Origin: Janthinobacterium sp. BJB426
GTDB lineage: Bacteria > Pseudomonadota > Gammaproteobacteria > Burkholderiales > Burkholderiaceae_D
Length of the DNA: 64,000 nucleotides
Direction: 5' to 3'
NCBI RefSeq assembly: GCF_002735705.1
Contig: NZ_PDZL01000001.1
Span: forward strand, 62,001 to 126,000
Shown here: in pieces, positions 27,518 through 37,795 of the stretch
Layout: each line of letters begins with the position of its first letter
Numbering within the stretch: position 1 is the stretch's first letter
The notes under the pieces: model-generated
Database searches by the model: none
Told to the model about the DNA's origin: nothing
Seen by the model: the letters and a program-made list of their open reading frames with translations, nothing else
Position numbers and translations under genes: made by a program

Positions 27518-28531
27518 TCACCGTTGTGCGGCGCGGATGCGTTCGATGCGTTCAGTGCTGGCCGGATGGCTCGACAGGTAGGGCGTGCCCTCGTCCAGCT
27601 TGCCCAGGGCGACAAACACTTGCGCCAGGTGTTCCAGCGGGATGCCGTTCTGGCGCAGCATGGCGATGGCGTAGTCGTCCGCGTCGCGTTCGACGTCGCG
27701 CGAATACTTCAAGTCCAGCAGCAGCGGCGGCAGGGTCGCCACCACCGTCGACACGTCGCCGAATAGCAGCGCGGCGCCGGCGCCGACGGCCGAAGTCTGG
27801 ATGATGCGCCGCGTCAGGTGGCGCTGCTGCAAATGTCCCAGCTCATGCGCCAGCACGCCCATGATGGCCAGGTCGTCCGGCAGCAGTTCGATCATTTCGT
27901 CCGTCAGCACGATGTCGCCGGATGGCAGGGCGAACGCGTTCGGGCCGATCTTGCTCTTGCGGAAAACGATGCGGTGCACGGGCGTGCTGTCGCCTGGCGT
28001 GGCCAGGCGCGCGAACTGGGCGCGCAAGGCTTGCTGGCGCGCGCCATCGAGCTGGCTCGGCGCGAACACATGGCGGTCCAGCATGTCGAGCACGCCCTGG
28101 CCCAGCTGCCGTTCGACGGACTGCGGCAGGGTGTACGCGATGCCCTTGGCCGCCAGCGGCAGCAGGTACTGGTAGCTGAGCCACAGGGCCAGCACGGTGG
28201 CGACCGTGGCCAGCAGGGCGCCGCGCCAGCTTTGCTGCAGCCGCACCACCCAGCCGTCGCGGTGGCCCGTGTCGTGCAGCAGGCTGTTGAAGGCAAGCTG
28301 GTCGGCGATTTCCAGGTAGGCGCCATCGGCAAAACTGACCTTGCGCACGGCGTGGCTGCTGCGTTCGGATACGTGCAGCTCGCCCAAGGGGCAGCTGCGC
28401 TCGATGTCGCCGGCCAGCACGGCCTGACCATCGCGCACGCTGAGCGTGACGTGGTACAGGCGTGAGGTCTGGCCGTCGAAATAGCGCGCTGGCACGGGGG
28501 CCGCGCCCGGCGCGTCGTGATCGGGCGTCAT
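27518..28531 (-). CDS. M48 family membrane-associated metallopeptidase
   Basis: A 337-residue protein with one or two hydrophobic segments near 100-130 and a zinc site HELGHLQQRH, with the third ligand in ERDADDYA. The LVLTDEMIELL segment before it is typical of M48. The ATG at 28531 follows the DUF898 stop by one base, so both are translated from one message. Targets are unknown; family members act in membrane protein quality control. Confidence 0.9.
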   Translation of the reverse strand: MTPDHDAPGAAPVPARYFDGQTSRLYHVTLSVRDGQAVLAGDIERSCPLGELHVSERSSHAVRKVSFADGAYLEIADQLAFNSLLHDTGHRDGWVVRLQQSWRGALLATVATVLALWLSYQYLLPLAAKGIAYTLPQSVERQLGQGVLDMLDRHVFAPSQLDGARQQALRAQFARLATPGDSTPVHRIVFRKSKIGPNAFALPSGDIVLTDEMIELLPDDLAIMGVLAHELGHLQQRHLTRRIIQTSAVGAGAALLFGDVSTVVATLPPLLLDLKYSRDVERDADDYAIAMLRQNGIPLEHLAQVFVALGKLDEGTPYLSSHPASTERIERIRAAQR

Positions 28532-28532
28532 G

Positions 28533-29585
28533 CTACAGCGACAGGTCGAAGTCCAGCAGGTCGACCATGCCTTCGCCCGTGGCCGACACTTGCTGGCCCG
28601 TGGCGGCGACAAATTCGTCCAGGCTGCCGTGCACCAGCATGGACGTCGCTTCCAGGCGGTACTTCAGCCAGCGCACATGGGCGAATGGCGTAAACAGGCC
28701 CAGGGTGACGACGATGCCCAGCAGGTTGCTCAGCATGACGAAGGTGGTGCGGCCCCAGGTCAGCTGCGACTGGAACTGGTGTTGCTGCAGGCGCGTATGG
28801 TTCCAGATCAGGTTCTGGATCATGGTCAGGAACAGCGGCAGCACGGTGAACGCCCACAGGTACAAGGCGCCGATGGCAAACAGCAGGCTGCCCACCTTGG
28901 TCTTGTCATTCGCATTGGCCGCAAACGAGGCGAACACGCTGCCGAAGACGACGAAAATCAGGACCAGCAAGCCGCCCAGCAGCAGCGCGAAGAACAGCAG
29001 GTAGGTCTTGTAGAAGCTGCCGACCGTGGCGTCAAAGCTGAAATGGGTGGCGCCGAAACGGCTTTGCGTGTGCTGGAAGCGCTTCAGGCGCTGGTGCAGG
29101 AAAGGCGTCATCAGGCCGCCCGTGAAGGTATTCAGGATGGGCAGCCACAGGAAATATTTGTAGGCTTCCTTGGCGCTGCCGCCAAAGCCGAAGCGGATGC
29201 CGCGATAGCTGGTGTTGTACAGCTTGAATTGCAGGCTTTTCCAGACCAGCCAGGGCAGGATGGCGGCCAGCAGCACGAACATCAGCAAGCCGACGACGGG
29301 CGAGACCTGGAAGGCGATGTTGTAGCCGGCGATCAGCACCACGGCCGCGATGCGGCCTTTCAGGATGGCGATGGCGTTGCCATGGTATTCGAAGCTGCCG
29401 CCCGCCAGGTGGGTGCTCGAATAGAAGTAGCGGTTGCGGCGCACCTTGGCCCAGGCGGAATAAATGCCCAGGGTGACGATGCTCAGCAGCAGGTTGACGA
29501 TCCAGATACGGAAGTATTCGCTGCCGGTGGCGCTGAAGGTGATGGCTTCTTGCCGGGGAGTAGTGTTGTTTGCGTCGAAATCCAC
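28533..29585 (-). CDS. DUF898 (YjgN) family membrane protein
   Basis: A 350-residue multi-pass protein with the repeated YjgN pattern (SEYFRIWIVNLLLSIVTLGIYSAWAKVRR; FEYHGN; then a second similar half). I choose GTG at 29585 because AAGGAA stands seven bases before it and the DUF898 domain begins about 20 residues later. The open frame from 29774 would overlap the divergent GST gene. Tight coupling to the M48 peptidase suggests a shared envelope function, otherwise unknown. Confidence 0.85.
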   Translation of the reverse strand: MDFDANNTTPRQEAITFSATGSEYFRIWIVNLLLSIVTLGIYSAWAKVRRNRYFYSSTHLAGGSFEYHGNAIAILKGRIAAVVLIAGYNIAFQVSPVVGLLMFVLLAAILPWLVWKSLQFKLYNTSYRGIRFGFGGSAKEAYKYFLWLPILNTFTGGLMTPFLHQRLKRFQHTQSRFGATHFSFDATVGSFYKTYLLFFALLLGGLLVLIFVVFGSVFASFAANANDKTKVGSLLFAIGALYLWAFTVLPLFLTMIQNLIWNHTRLQQHQFQSQLTWGRTTFVMLSNLLGIVVTLGLFTPFAHVRWLKYRLEATSMLVHGSLDEFVAATGQQVSATGEGMVDLLDFDLSL

Positions 29586-29748
29586 AGGGGTTTCCTTACT
29601 GATTGGAAACAAAACAAGATAAGGGATTATTGAAAAGTTATCAATTGAAAATACTGTTTTTCGCAATTTTTTCGTCGATTCGCTTGCGCCGACCCGATCC
29701 GGCCGTCCCCGGCTATACTGGAACTCAACCATCGTTACCGGGAAAACC

Positions 29749-30420
29749 ATGATCGTCGTCCACCATCTGAACAACTCGCGCTCGCAGCGCGTGCTCTGGC
29801 TGCTCGAGGAACTGGGCCTCGACTACGAGGTCAAGCGCTACCAGCGCGACCAGAAAACCATGCTGGCGCCCGCTTCCTTGAAAGCCGTGCATCCGCTGGG
29901 CAAGTCGCCCGTGATCACGGATGGCGCCAACACCATCGCCGAATCGGGCGCCATCATCGACTACCTGGTCGAGCGCTACGGCAATGGCCGCCTGGTCCCG
30001 GCGGCGGGCACGCCGGACAAGCTGCGCTGGACTTACTGGCTGCATTTCGCGGAAGGCTCGGCCATGCCGCCGCTGCTGATGAAGCTGGTGTTCGACAAGG
30101 TCGAATCGTCGCCGATGCCGTTTTTCGTCAAGCCGATCGCGCGCGGCATCGCCAGCAAGGTCAAGAGCAGCTTCGTCCTGCCCAATATTAATAGCCAGCT
30201 GGCCTACATGGAAGCGGAGCTGGAGAACACCAAATGGTTTGCCGGCAATGAATTCACGGCGGCCGACATCCAGATGAGTTTTCCGCTGGAAGCGGCCGCC
30301 ATGCGCGGCGGACTCGACGAGCGCTTGCCGAAGCTGACGGCGTTCCTGCAGCGCATCCACGCGCGGCCCGCCTACCAGCGCGCGCTGGAGCGTGGCGGGC
30401 CCTACGATTTCGCCAAATAA
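29749..30420 (+). CDS. Glutathione S-transferase
   Basis: A 223-residue GST: N-terminal domain MIVVHHLNNSRSQRVLWLLEELGL with Ser residues at the usual active-site turn, HPLGKSPVITDG cis-Pro loop and ESGAIIDYL glutathione-binding motif, then the helical domain. Similar to the proteobacterial GstB-like group. Monocistronic; substrate unknown. Confidence 0.92.
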   Translation: MIVVHHLNNSRSQRVLWLLEELGLDYEVKRYQRDQKTMLAPASLKAVHPLGKSPVITDGANTIAESGAIIDYLVERYGNGRLVPAAGTPDKLRWTYWLHFAEGSAMPPLLMKLVFDKVESSPMPFFVKPIARGIASKVKSSFVLPNINSQLAYMEAELENTKWFAGNEFTAADIQMSFPLEAAAMRGGLDERLPKLTAFLQRIHARPAYQRALERGGPYDFAK

Positions 30421-30491
30421 GCGGCATTCAAGCCCGATGTGCGGCGAACCATACGGTAAAATGCCCGATTCAATCAGTATCCACTTACCGC

Positions 30492-31265
30492 ATGGCCCGA
30501 CTCCTCGCTATCGACGGCTTGAATATCGTACGCCGCGTCTACGAAGCCAGTCCTGAACCCGATTCCGACCTGAAGGCGGAGATCGCGCTGCGCCATGCGC
30601 TGTCGTCATTCCGCACCCTCATCAACGACCACGAGCCGACGCACATCCTGCCGGCCTTCGACTTTGGCGGCCCGACCTGGCGCCACGCCCTGTATGCCGG
30701 TTACCGCGAGGGGCGCCAGCCCATGCCGCAGGTGCTGCGCGACGCCTTGCCCGGCTTTTACGCCACCCTGGCCAGCTTCGGCATGCATGTGGTCAGCATT
30801 CCCGAGGTCGAGGCCGACGACGTGATCGGCACGGCTGTCATGCGCTGGCTGCACGAGGGGCGCGGCGCGGCCGTCATCGCCACCACCGACAAAGACTTGC
30901 ATGGCCTGATCGCCCACGGCGCGCTCGTCTGGGATCACTTCAAGGGCATCTGGCACGACCACGCCTGGGTCGAGAAAAAGTTCGGCGTGCCGCCGGAACT
31001 GCTGCCCGACCTGCTGGCGCTGATGGGCGACGTCACCGACAGCATTCCCGGCGTGTCGAAGATCGGCCTGAAAACGGGCGCGAAACTGTTGCGTGCCTAC
31101 GGCAATATCGACGCCGTGATGGCCGGCGCGGGCATTTTGCCGGGCACGCTGGGCGAAAGCCTGCGAAAAGAGCGGGAAATACTGTATCTTTCAAGAAAGT
31201 TAGTTGCGCTCAAAACGGATGTGACCTTGGGTGTCACCTGGAACAAGCTGGCGTGGGAAAAGTAG
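30492..31265 (+). CDS. 5'-3' exonuclease / flap endonuclease (ExoIX/Pol I N-domain type)
   Basis: A 257-residue protein similar to the 5' nuclease domain of DNA polymerase I and to E. coli Xni. Metal-binding acidic residues occur in DGLN, VEADDVIG, TTDKDL and GDVTDSIPG; the helix-hairpin-helix is SIPGVSKIGLKTGAKLL. It is the stand-alone form, probably acting on flaps or RNA-DNA ends. Start ATG 30492. Confidence 0.92.
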   Translation: MARLLAIDGLNIVRRVYEASPEPDSDLKAEIALRHALSSFRTLINDHEPTHILPAFDFGGPTWRHALYAGYREGRQPMPQVLRDALPGFYATLASFGMHVVSIPEVEADDVIGTAVMRWLHEGRGAAVIATTDKDLHGLIAHGALVWDHFKGIWHDHAWVEKKFGVPPELLPDLLALMGDVTDSIPGVSKIGLKTGAKLLRAYGNIDAVMAGAGILPGTLGESLRKEREILYLSRKLVALKTDVTLGVTWNKLAWEK

Positions 31266-31303
31266 AGCGCCAGGCAAGAACAATCAAGCAAGGGAAGTAA
31301 ATC

Positions 31304-31714
31304 ATGATGTTAAAGACAGTCCTGATCGATAGCAGCGCCGTGGCGCGCGGCCTGCTGAACACGGTCCTGACCGATGGCGGCTACGATGTCTGCGGGCAGA
31401 CGCATACGAGCGCGCTGGGGCTGGCGCTGCTGGTCAAGCACCATCCGCATTTCGTGTGCATCGCGCGCGAACAGGTGGAAGATGGGACGAATGTGGTGCA
31501 GACCATCCGCGCCCAGTATCCGAAGACGCTCATTTTCATGGTCTCGGGCGGCATCGATGCCGCCTCGCTGCAGGCGGCCCACGCCATGGGCGTGTCGGGC
31601 TTCATCGTGAAACCGTTCATGGCCGACACGGTCCTGAAAACCGTGCGGAATACGGTCATTGCCATGGTGCGCAAGCAGCAGGCGCTTGCCGCCGCTGCGC
31701 AAGGCAATAGTTAG
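31304..31714 (+). CDS. Single-domain receiver lacking the phospho-acceptor Asp
   Basis: A 136-residue CheY-like protein with no output domain. The conserved Lys (VKPF, Lys103) and switch Ser81 (VSGG) are present. In place of the phospho-acceptor Asp is Ala54 (FVCIAREQ), and the N-terminal acidic pair is reduced to Asp9. It is therefore probably a pseudo-receiver working by binding alone. It follows the exonuclease by 38 bases (AGGGAAG before ATG). Its TAG overlaps the stop of convergent mnmA. Confidence 0.85.
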   Translation: MMLKTVLIDSSAVARGLLNTVLTDGGYDVCGQTHTSALGLALLVKHHPHFVCIAREQVEDGTNVVQTIRAQYPKTLIFMVSGGIDAASLQAAHAMGVSGFIVKPFMADTVLKTVRNTVIAMVRKQQALAAAAQGNS

Positions 31715-32832
31715 ACGCCAGCCAGGCCGCTCGCGCTGGCGATAATGCCGCCGCCCAGGCACACGTCGCCGTCGTACAGCACGGCCGACTGGCCCGGCGT
31801 GACGGCCCATTGCGCCTGGTCGAAGGCCAGGCTGAAGTGTTCATTCCCCTCCGGCAGCAAGTGGCAAGCCACGTCGGCCTGGCGGTAGCGCGTCTTGGCG
31901 CTCAAGGCGCCCGCCTGCGGCGCCACTCCCGCCACCCAGCTGGCCTGGTCGGCCGTCAAGGCCGGTGACAGCAGCCACGGGTGGTCATGACCCTGCACCA
32001 CCCACAAGGTATTGTTGGCGATATCCTTGCGCGCCACATACCAGGCGTCGCTGCTGCCGTCGGCGTTCTGGTACGACTTCACGCCGCCGATGCCGATGCC
32101 CTTGCGCTGGCCCAGGGTATAAAAACTCAGTCCCACGTGTTCGCCCACGGTCTTGCCGTCGGCCGTTTTCATCGGGCCTGGCTTGTAGGACAGGTAGCGG
32201 TTCAAAAATTCGCGGAACGGACGTTCGCCGATAAAGCAGATGCCCGTCGAATCCTTCTTTTGCGCGTTCGGCAGGGCCAGTTTCTCGGCGATCTGGCGCA
32301 CTTGCGTCTTCGGGATTTCACCGAGCGGGAACAAGGTCTTGGACAACTGCGCCTGGTTCAAACGGTGCAGGAAGTAGCTTTGATCCTTGCTGGCGTCGAC
32401 GGCTTTCAGCAGCTCATAACGGCCCGCATCGGTGGGCGCCTGGCGCACGCGCGCATAGTGGCCGGTGGCGATCAGGTCGGCGCCCAGCGTCATGGCGTGG
32501 TCGAGGAAGGCCTTGAACTTGATTTCGGCGTTGCACAGCACGTCCGGGTTCGGCGTGCGGCCAGCCTGGTATTCGCGCAAGAAATCGGCGAACACGCGGT
32601 CCTTGTATTCGGAGGCGAAATTGACGGCTTCGATATCGACGCCGATGACGTCGGCCACGCTGGCCGCATCGATCCAGTCCTGGCGCGTGGAGCAGTATTC
32701 CGAATCGTCGTCATCTTCCCAGTTTTTCATGAACAGGCCGATGACTTCATAGCCTTGTTCCTTCAGCATCCATGCCGCGACCGAGGAATCGACCCCGCCC
32801 GACATGCCGATAACGACTTTCTTCTTGCTCAT
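31711..32832 (-). CDS. mnmA: tRNA-specific 2-thiouridylase
   Basis: A 373-residue enzyme that puts sulphur on U34 of tRNA Lys, Glu and Gln. P-loop GMSGGVDSS (9-17), catalytic cysteines in [10 protein letters not shown] and TGICFIGER. Full family length. It lies just downstream of a NudJ-like Nudix gene, the same neighbour order as in E. coli. The stop codons of mnmA and the receiver gene interlock with no terminator between. Confidence 0.97.
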   Translation of the reverse strand: MSKKKVVIGMSGGVDSSVAAWMLKEQGYEVIGLFMKNWEDDDDSEYCSTRQDWIDAASVADVIGVDIEAVNFASEYKDRVFADFLREYQAGRTPNPDVLCNAEIKFKAFLDHAMTLGADLIATGHYARVRQAPTDAGRYELLKAVDASKDQSYFLHRLNQAQLSKTLFPLGEIPKTQVRQIAEKLALPNAQKKDSTGICFIGERPFREFLNRYLSYKPGPMKTADGKTVGEHVGLSFYTLGQRKGIGIGGVKSYQNADGSSDAWYVARKDIANNTLWVVQGHDHPWLLSPALTADQASWVAGVAPQAGALSAKTRYRQADVACHLLPEGNEHFSLAFDQAQWAVTPGQSAVLYDGDVCLGGGIIASASGLAGV

Positions 32833-32873
32833 CTTGCTTTCCAGTTACTTTAATAATATGGCAATGCGTATTG

Positions 32874-33353
32874 CTATGCGCTATTGAAAACGGACGCATG
32901 CGTGTGCAGCAGGGCCAGCGGCGCGCGCCGGCCGGCCAGGTATTCGTCCACACACTGCAGCACCAGCGGGCTGCGGTGGCGTTCCTGGCACGCCGCCAGC
33001 TCGTCGCGCGTCATCCACAGGGTGCGGATGATGCCTTCGTCCAGCGGACGGTCATGCTCGGCGCCGGCCGTGCCGCAAAAGGTGAAGCGCAAATAGGTCA
33101 CGTCCTCGCCCGTGCGCAGTGACTGATAGCGCGACATGTACATGCCGACCAGTGCCGTGGGGATGAAATCGTAGGCCGCTTCTTCCAGCGTTTCGCGGAT
33201 CACCGCCTGTTCCAGCGACTCGAACGGGTCGAGGTGACCGGCCGGTTGATTGATCTTGATGCCTTCGCTGGTCTCTTCTTCAATCAGTAAAAACAGGCCG
33301 TCGCGCTCGACGATGGCGGCAACGGTGACAGAGGGTTTCCAGATTCTCGGCAT
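32874..33353 (-). CDS. nudJ: Nudix hydrolase, NudJ-like
   Basis: A 159-residue Nudix pyrophosphatase. The box is GHLDPFESLEQAV...RETLEEA (39-60), matching Gx5Ex7REUxEE, with the late Gly replaced by Ala. NudJ (YmfB) hydrolyses nucleoside di- and triphosphates and HMP-PP, and lies upstream of mnmA in enterobacteria as here (41 bases). Specificity is inferred from synteny and likeness. Confidence 0.85.
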   Translation of the reverse strand: MPRIWKPSVTVAAIVERDGLFLLIEEETSEGIKINQPAGHLDPFESLEQAVIRETLEEAAYDFIPTALVGMYMSRYQSLRTGEDVTYLRFTFCGTAGAEHDRPLDEGIIRTLWMTRDELAACQERHRSPLVLQCVDEYLAGRRAPLALLHTHASVFNSA

Positions 33354-33765
33354 GATTCCATCCTTGAAAGAGCCGACATTTTATCTTGTTCTGCGCGCGC
33401 GGTTTGAACCCGGCCTTCTGTTGCGCGGACATATTGATAAATGACAACGTTTTAGCAAATAGCGGTGGGAGGTACTTACGTCTTTCCCGGGGAGCGCACT
33501 AGCATGGGGGCTTAGGCGGCAAGATGGCAGGAAACGCCCGCTAATATAGGCTTTACCGGTGGTCAAAACAAGCGCGCACACGTGCTCGACTGTGGTGAGA
33601 TTGACACACCTTTCCCACAATACGGGCGCCATACCGCATGGCGGAACGAGGATTGGTATTAGGGGCAAATTAGTGTCGTACGACTAAAAGTTGCTGGTTC
33701 ACAAACGTTTAACGCGCTGCTTTCCGTGTTAGATTCTAGTCAGTTTATCAATTAGCGGAGGCATC
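33354..33765. other. Divergent intergenic region before the pnt operon
   Basis: A 412-base gap. The pnt promoter should lie in the right part; GCGGAGG stands before pntAA. A minus reading frame of 95 codons (33381-33668) looks non-coding. No convincing RNA or operator was seen. Confidence 0.4.
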
Positions 33766-34878
33766 ATGAGGATAGGCATACCGGCCGAAACACGGCCTGG
33801 TGAAACGCGGGTGGCAGCCACGCCCGAGACAGTCAAGAAGCTGGCAGCCAAGCATCAGATCGTCGTGCAGTCGGGAGCGGGCCTGCAAGCCTCGATTCCT
33901 GACGACGCGTATGCCGCCGCCGGCGCGCAGATCGGCACCGCCCAGGAAGCCTATGGCTGCGCCATCGTGCTCAAGGTGCGCGCGCCCGATGCCGGTGAAC
34001 GGGCCCTGATGGCCAGCGGCACGGTGCTGATCGGCATGTTGAACCCGTTTGATGCGGACAATATCGCCGCCATGGCCACGGCCGGCCTGTCCGCCTTCGC
34101 GCTGGAAGCCGTGCCGCGCATCACGCGCGCGCAGTCGATGGACGTGCTGTCGTCGCAGGCGAACATCGCCGGCTACAAGGCCGTGCTGGTGGCGGCGAAT
34201 ACCTATCAACGCTTCATGCCGATGCTGATGACGGCGGCCGGCACCGTCAAGGCGGCCCGCGTGCTGATCATGGGCGTGGGCGTGGCAGGTTTGCAGGCGA
34301 TCGCCACGGCCAAGCGCCTGGGCGCCGTCATCGAGGCGTCCGACGTGCGTCCGCCCGTCAAGGAACAAGTGGAGTCGCTGGGCGCCAAGTTCCTCGACGT
34401 GCCTTTCCTCACGGATGAAGAAAAAGAGATTGCCAAGGGTGCGGGCGGCTATGCGCGCGCCATGCCGGCCGACTGGATGCGCCGCCAGGCCGAACTGGTG
34501 CATGAACGGGCGAAACTGGCCGACATCATCATCACCACCGCGCTGATCCCCGGCCGCGCCGCGCCCGTGCTCATTTCCGAAGAAACGGTGAAAGCCATGA
34601 AACCCGGCTCCGTCATCGTCGATCTGGCCGTGGAGCAGGGCGGCAACTGCCCGCTCTCGGAACTGGGCAAGACGGTGCTGAAGCACGGCGTCTACATCGT
34701 GGGCGAACCGAACCTGGCGACCCTGGTGGCGGCCGATGCGTCGGCCCTGTATGCGCGCAACGTGCTGGACTTTTTAAAGCTCATCATCGACAAGGACGAC
34801 CAATTGCTGATCGACCGCGAGGATGAAATCATCAAGGCCAGCCTGGTTTGCGCGGGCAATGACATCCTCAGAAAATAA
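33766..34878 (+). CDS. pntAA: NAD(P) transhydrogenase alpha subunit part 1 (dI, NAD-binding)
   Basis: A 370-residue cytoplasmic dI domain of the proton-pumping transhydrogenase. Begins [17 protein letters not shown] (alanine-dehydrogenase-like); nucleotide fold [21 protein letters not shown]. The alpha chain is split, as in Rhodospirillum, with the membrane part in the next gene. With pntAB and pntB it exchanges hydride between NADH and NADP+ using the proton gradient. First gene of the operon. Confidence 0.96.
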   Translation: MRIGIPAETRPGETRVAATPETVKKLAAKHQIVVQSGAGLQASIPDDAYAAAGAQIGTAQEAYGCAIVLKVRAPDAGERALMASGTVLIGMLNPFDADNIAAMATAGLSAFALEAVPRITRAQSMDVLSSQANIAGYKAVLVAANTYQRFMPMLMTAAGTVKAARVLIMGVGVAGLQAIATAKRLGAVIEASDVRPPVKEQVESLGAKFLDVPFLTDEEKEIAKGAGGYARAMPADWMRRQAELVHERAKLADIIITTALIPGRAAPVLISEETVKAMKPGSVIVDLAVEQGGNCPLSELGKTVLKHGVYIVGEPNLATLVAADASALYARNVLDFLKLIIDKDDQLLIDREDEIIKASLVCAGNDILRK

Positions 34879-34903
34879 CGCGGCGCCCGGAGAGAACAAC
34901 ATC

Positions 34904-35218
34904 ATGGAAATCAGTCACACCATCATTAACCTGATCATCTTCGTGCTGGCCATTTATGTCGGCTACCACGTCGTCTGGACCGTCACACCGGCGCTGCATA
35001 CGCCGCTGATGGCCGTCACCAATGCCATTTCCGCCATCATCATCGTCGGCGCCATGCTGGCGGCCGGCCTGACGCAAGGCCCGCTGGCGCAGGCGGCCGG
35101 CACCCTGGCCGTGGCGCTGGCCGCCGTCAACGTGTTTGGCGGCTTCCTCGTCACGCAGCGCATGCTCGAGATGTTCCGTAAAAAAGAACCGAAAGCCAAG
35201 CAAGGAGCAAAAGAATGA
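34904..35218 (+). CDS. pntAB: NAD(P) transhydrogenase alpha subunit part 2 (membrane)
   Basis: A 104-residue membrane protein with three helices ([54 protein letters not shown]), the first part of the proton channel. Start ATG 34904 with CGGAGAG upstream; the open frame from 34823 overlaps pntAA. Its stop overlaps the pntB start by four bases. Confidence 0.95.
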   Translation: MEISHTIINLIIFVLAIYVGYHVVWTVTPALHTPLMAVTNAISAIIIVGAMLAAGLTQGPLAQAAGTLAVALAAVNVFGGFLVTQRMLEMFRKKEPKAKQGAKE

Positions 35219-36681
35219 GTCACGCCATGAGCTTCGTCACCATGAACCTGGTGACGATGATGTACCTGATCGCCTCGGTGTGCTTCATCCAGGCCTTGAA
35301 AGGCCTGTCGTCGCCCTCGACGGCGCGCCGCGGCAATGCCTTCGGCATGAGCGGCATGGCCATTGCCGCCGTCACCACCGTGGCGCTGATCCTGAAACTG
35401 AAGGAACAGCAGACGGGCGGCATGGGCCTGACCCTCGTCATCATCGGCATCGTCACGGGCGGCGCCATCGGCGCCTACCTGGCGAAAACCGTGGAAATGA
35501 CGAAGATGCCGGAACTGGTGGCGGCCATGCATTCGCTGATCGGTCTGGCGGCCGTGTGCATCGCCGTGGCGGCCGTGTCGGAACCGTGGGCCTTCAATAT
35601 TGCCAAGAACGGCGAGGCGCTGCCCATCGGTAATCGCTTCGAGCTGTTCATCGGCACCTTTGTCGGCGCCATCACGTTCTCCGGTTCCGTGATTGCCTTC
35701 GGCAAGCTGTCGGGCAAATACAAGTTCCGCCTGTTCCAGGGTGCACCCGTCAGCTTCAAGGGCCAGCACATGCTCAACCTGGTGCTGGCGCTGGTGATGA
35801 TCGCGCTGGGCCTGGTGTTCTGCTTCGCCGACGGCGTCGAACCGGCGTGGACGCCGTTCATCGTCATGGCCGTCATCGCCTTTGCGCTGGGCGTGCTGAT
35901 CATCATTCCCATCGGCGGCGCCGACATGCCGGTGGTGGTGTCGATGCTCAACAGTTACTCGGGCTGGGCCGCGGCCGGCATCGGTTTTTCGCTGAATAAT
36001 TCGATGCTGATCATCGCCGGTTCGCTCGTTGGTTCGTCCGGCGCGATCCTGTCGTACATCATGTGCAAGGCCATGAACCGTTCGTTCTTCAACGTCATCC
36101 TGGGCGGCTTCGGTGGCGATGCGCCGGCCGCAGGCGCGGCGGGCGCGCAGGAACAGCGTCCCGTGAAATCGGGTTCGGCCGACGACGCCGCCTTCATCAT
36201 GGGCAATGCGGAAACCGTCATCATCGTGCCCGGCTACGGCCTGGCCGTGGCGCGCGCGCAGCATTCGTTGAAAGAACTGGTGGAAAAGCTCACGCACAAG
36301 GGCATCACCGTCAAGTATGCGATCCATCCGGTGGCAGGGCGCATGCCGGGCCACATGAACGTGCTGCTGGCCGAGGCGGAAGTGCCGTACGACCAGGTCT
36401 TCGAGATGGAAGACATCAACGGCGAATTCGGCCAGACGGACGTGGTGCTGGTGCTGGGTGCGAACGACGTGGTCAACCCGGCGGCGAAAGACCCGAAATC
36501 GCCGATCGCCGGCATGCCGATCCTGGAAGCGTATAAAGCCAAGAGTATCATCGTCAACAAGCGTTCAATGGCGTCCGGCTATGCGGGCCTGGACAACGAC
36601 CTGTTCTACCAGCCGAACACGATGATGGTGTTTGGCGACGCCAAGAAGGTGATCGAGGATATGGTCAAGGCAATCGAGTAA
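35215..36681 (+). CDS. pntB: NAD(P) transhydrogenase beta subunit
   Basis: A 488-residue subunit: about nine membrane helices, then a cytoplasmic NADP-binding dIII domain from about residue 320, with the [10 protein letters not shown] fingerprint, [18 protein letters not shown] and the late [14 protein letters not shown] overlap with pntAB. A terminator directly follows. Confidence 0.97.
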   Translation: MSHAMSFVTMNLVTMMYLIASVCFIQALKGLSSPSTARRGNAFGMSGMAIAAVTTVALILKLKEQQTGGMGLTLVIIGIVTGGAIGAYLAKTVEMTKMPELVAAMHSLIGLAAVCIAVAAVSEPWAFNIAKNGEALPIGNRFELFIGTFVGAITFSGSVIAFGKLSGKYKFRLFQGAPVSFKGQHMLNLVLALVMIALGLVFCFADGVEPAWTPFIVMAVIAFALGVLIIIPIGGADMPVVVSMLNSYSGWAAAGIGFSLNNSMLIIAGSLVGSSGAILSYIMCKAMNRSFFNVILGGFGGDAPAAGAAGAQEQRPVKSGSADDAAFIMGNAETVIIVPGYGLAVARAQHSLKELVEKLTHKGITVKYAIHPVAGRMPGHMNVLLAEAEVPYDQVFEMEDINGEFGQTDVVLVLGANDVVNPAAKDPKSPIAGMPILEAYKAKSIIVNKRSMASGYAGLDNDLFYQPNTMMVFGDAKKVIEDMVKAIE

Positions 36682-36702
36682 AGTCTCTCGGTGCAAGACG
36701 AG

Positions 36703-36729
36703 CGGCCCGCCTTGCGCGGGCCGTTTTTA
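36703..36729 (+). terminator. Terminator of the pnt operon
   Basis: Stem CGGCCCGC / GCGGGCCG with T5 tail, 21 bases after the pntB stop. The T run includes the TAA of the convergent cyclase gene. Confidence 0.93.
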
Positions 36730-37680
36730 TTGGCCGGCCGCTGCCGCGACGACCTGGTTGCGTCCCTGGTGCTTGGCGACATACAGCGCCTTGTCGGCAT
36801 CCGAGATGGCCGCGTCCAGGCTGGCGCCTTGTACCAGCGGCGCCACGCCGATGCTGATGGTGACGTGCAGCGAACCGCCGTCGGGCAGCACGGTGACCGC
36901 CGCTGCCACGGCCGCGCGGATGCGCTCGGCCACCTGGTGTGCCTGCTGCAGGCTGGCGTCGGGGAAGAGCAGGCCGAACTCCTCGCCACCGAGGCGCGCC
37001 GCCACGTCGGTGATGCGCCCCGTGTCGCGCAGCGCCTGCGCCACCGTGCGCAGCACGGCGTCGCCCACGGCATGACCATAGCGGTCGTTGATTTTTTTGA
37101 AATGGTCGAGATCGGCCACGCCCACGCTCAGGGCGGCGCCGCTGCGCGCCGCGCGCGCCATCGCCTGCTCGGCCTGCGCTTCATAGGCGCGCCGGTTGGG
37201 CAGCGACGTCAGCGCATCGTGCAGCGCCTGCTGTTCCAACTGCGCCAGCAGGCTGGCGTTTTTTGCCGCCAGTTCGCGCCGTTCGCGCACGTCGAGCAAG
37301 AAGGCGCCGAAATAGCGCATGCCGTCGACCACGCCCAGGTCCAGCGCCTTCATTTCGATGGGGATCATTTGCGTGTCGCGGTGGCGGATGGCGAATTCGC
37401 GTATCTTGCCCAGCACGCTGGAGGTGCGCGAGCTGCGGATGTAGTTGATCACGTGGTTGTCGTGCTGGGCGCCGACGGCGTCGGGCAGCAGGCCGTTCAG
37501 GGTCTGCCCCAGCAATTCTCCGCTGGCATAGCCCGACAGCGCCTGCATGGCGCCATTGATATAGCGGATGCGGCACCGCTCGTCGATGATGATGACGGCG
37601 TCGAGGGCGTCTTCCAGCAGGCGGGAAAAGAGGACTTCGGGAAGGGCGGCAGGCGGTGCTGCGGGCAATGCATCTGTCAT
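36727..37680 (-). CDS. PAS-GGDEF diguanylate cyclase
   Basis: A 317-residue soluble protein: PAS domain (about 15-135, DALDAVIIIDERCRIRYIN), linker, then GGDEF domain with active-site GGEEF (231-235) and DALTSLPNRRAY. An RITD product-inhibition site sits exactly five residues before GGEEF. So it should make cyclic di-GMP under feedback control, gated by an unknown PAS signal. No membrane segment. Its stop lies within the T run of the pnt terminator. Confidence 0.93.
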   Translation of the reverse strand: MTDALPAAPPAALPEVLFSRLLEDALDAVIIIDERCRIRYINGAMQALSGYASGELLGQTLNGLLPDAVGAQHDNHVINYIRSSRTSSVLGKIREFAIRHRDTQMIPIEMKALDLGVVDGMRYFGAFLLDVRERRELAAKNASLLAQLEQQALHDALTSLPNRRAYEAQAEQAMARAARSGAALSVGVADLDHFKKINDRYGHAVGDAVLRTVAQALRDTGRITDVAARLGGEEFGLLFPDASLQQAHQVAERIRAAVAAAVTVLPDGGSLHVTISIGVAPLVQGASLDAAISDADKALYVAKHQGRNQVVAAAAGQ

Positions 37681-37795
37681 GGAACGGTCGCCAAAAGCCA
37701 GGTGACAGCCATTGTCGCATCCGCGGGCCGTTTACTCCATGCCGGATCGCCCGCCTGTTTCTTTTTCGCCCCAGCTATTTCCTTATTGTCAAGAT

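Noticed and set aside
33381-33668. Possible 95-codon gene in the gap before pntAA
   Set aside because: No ribosome site, no family pattern, and Arg/Pro/Ser-rich composition unlike neighbouring proteins.
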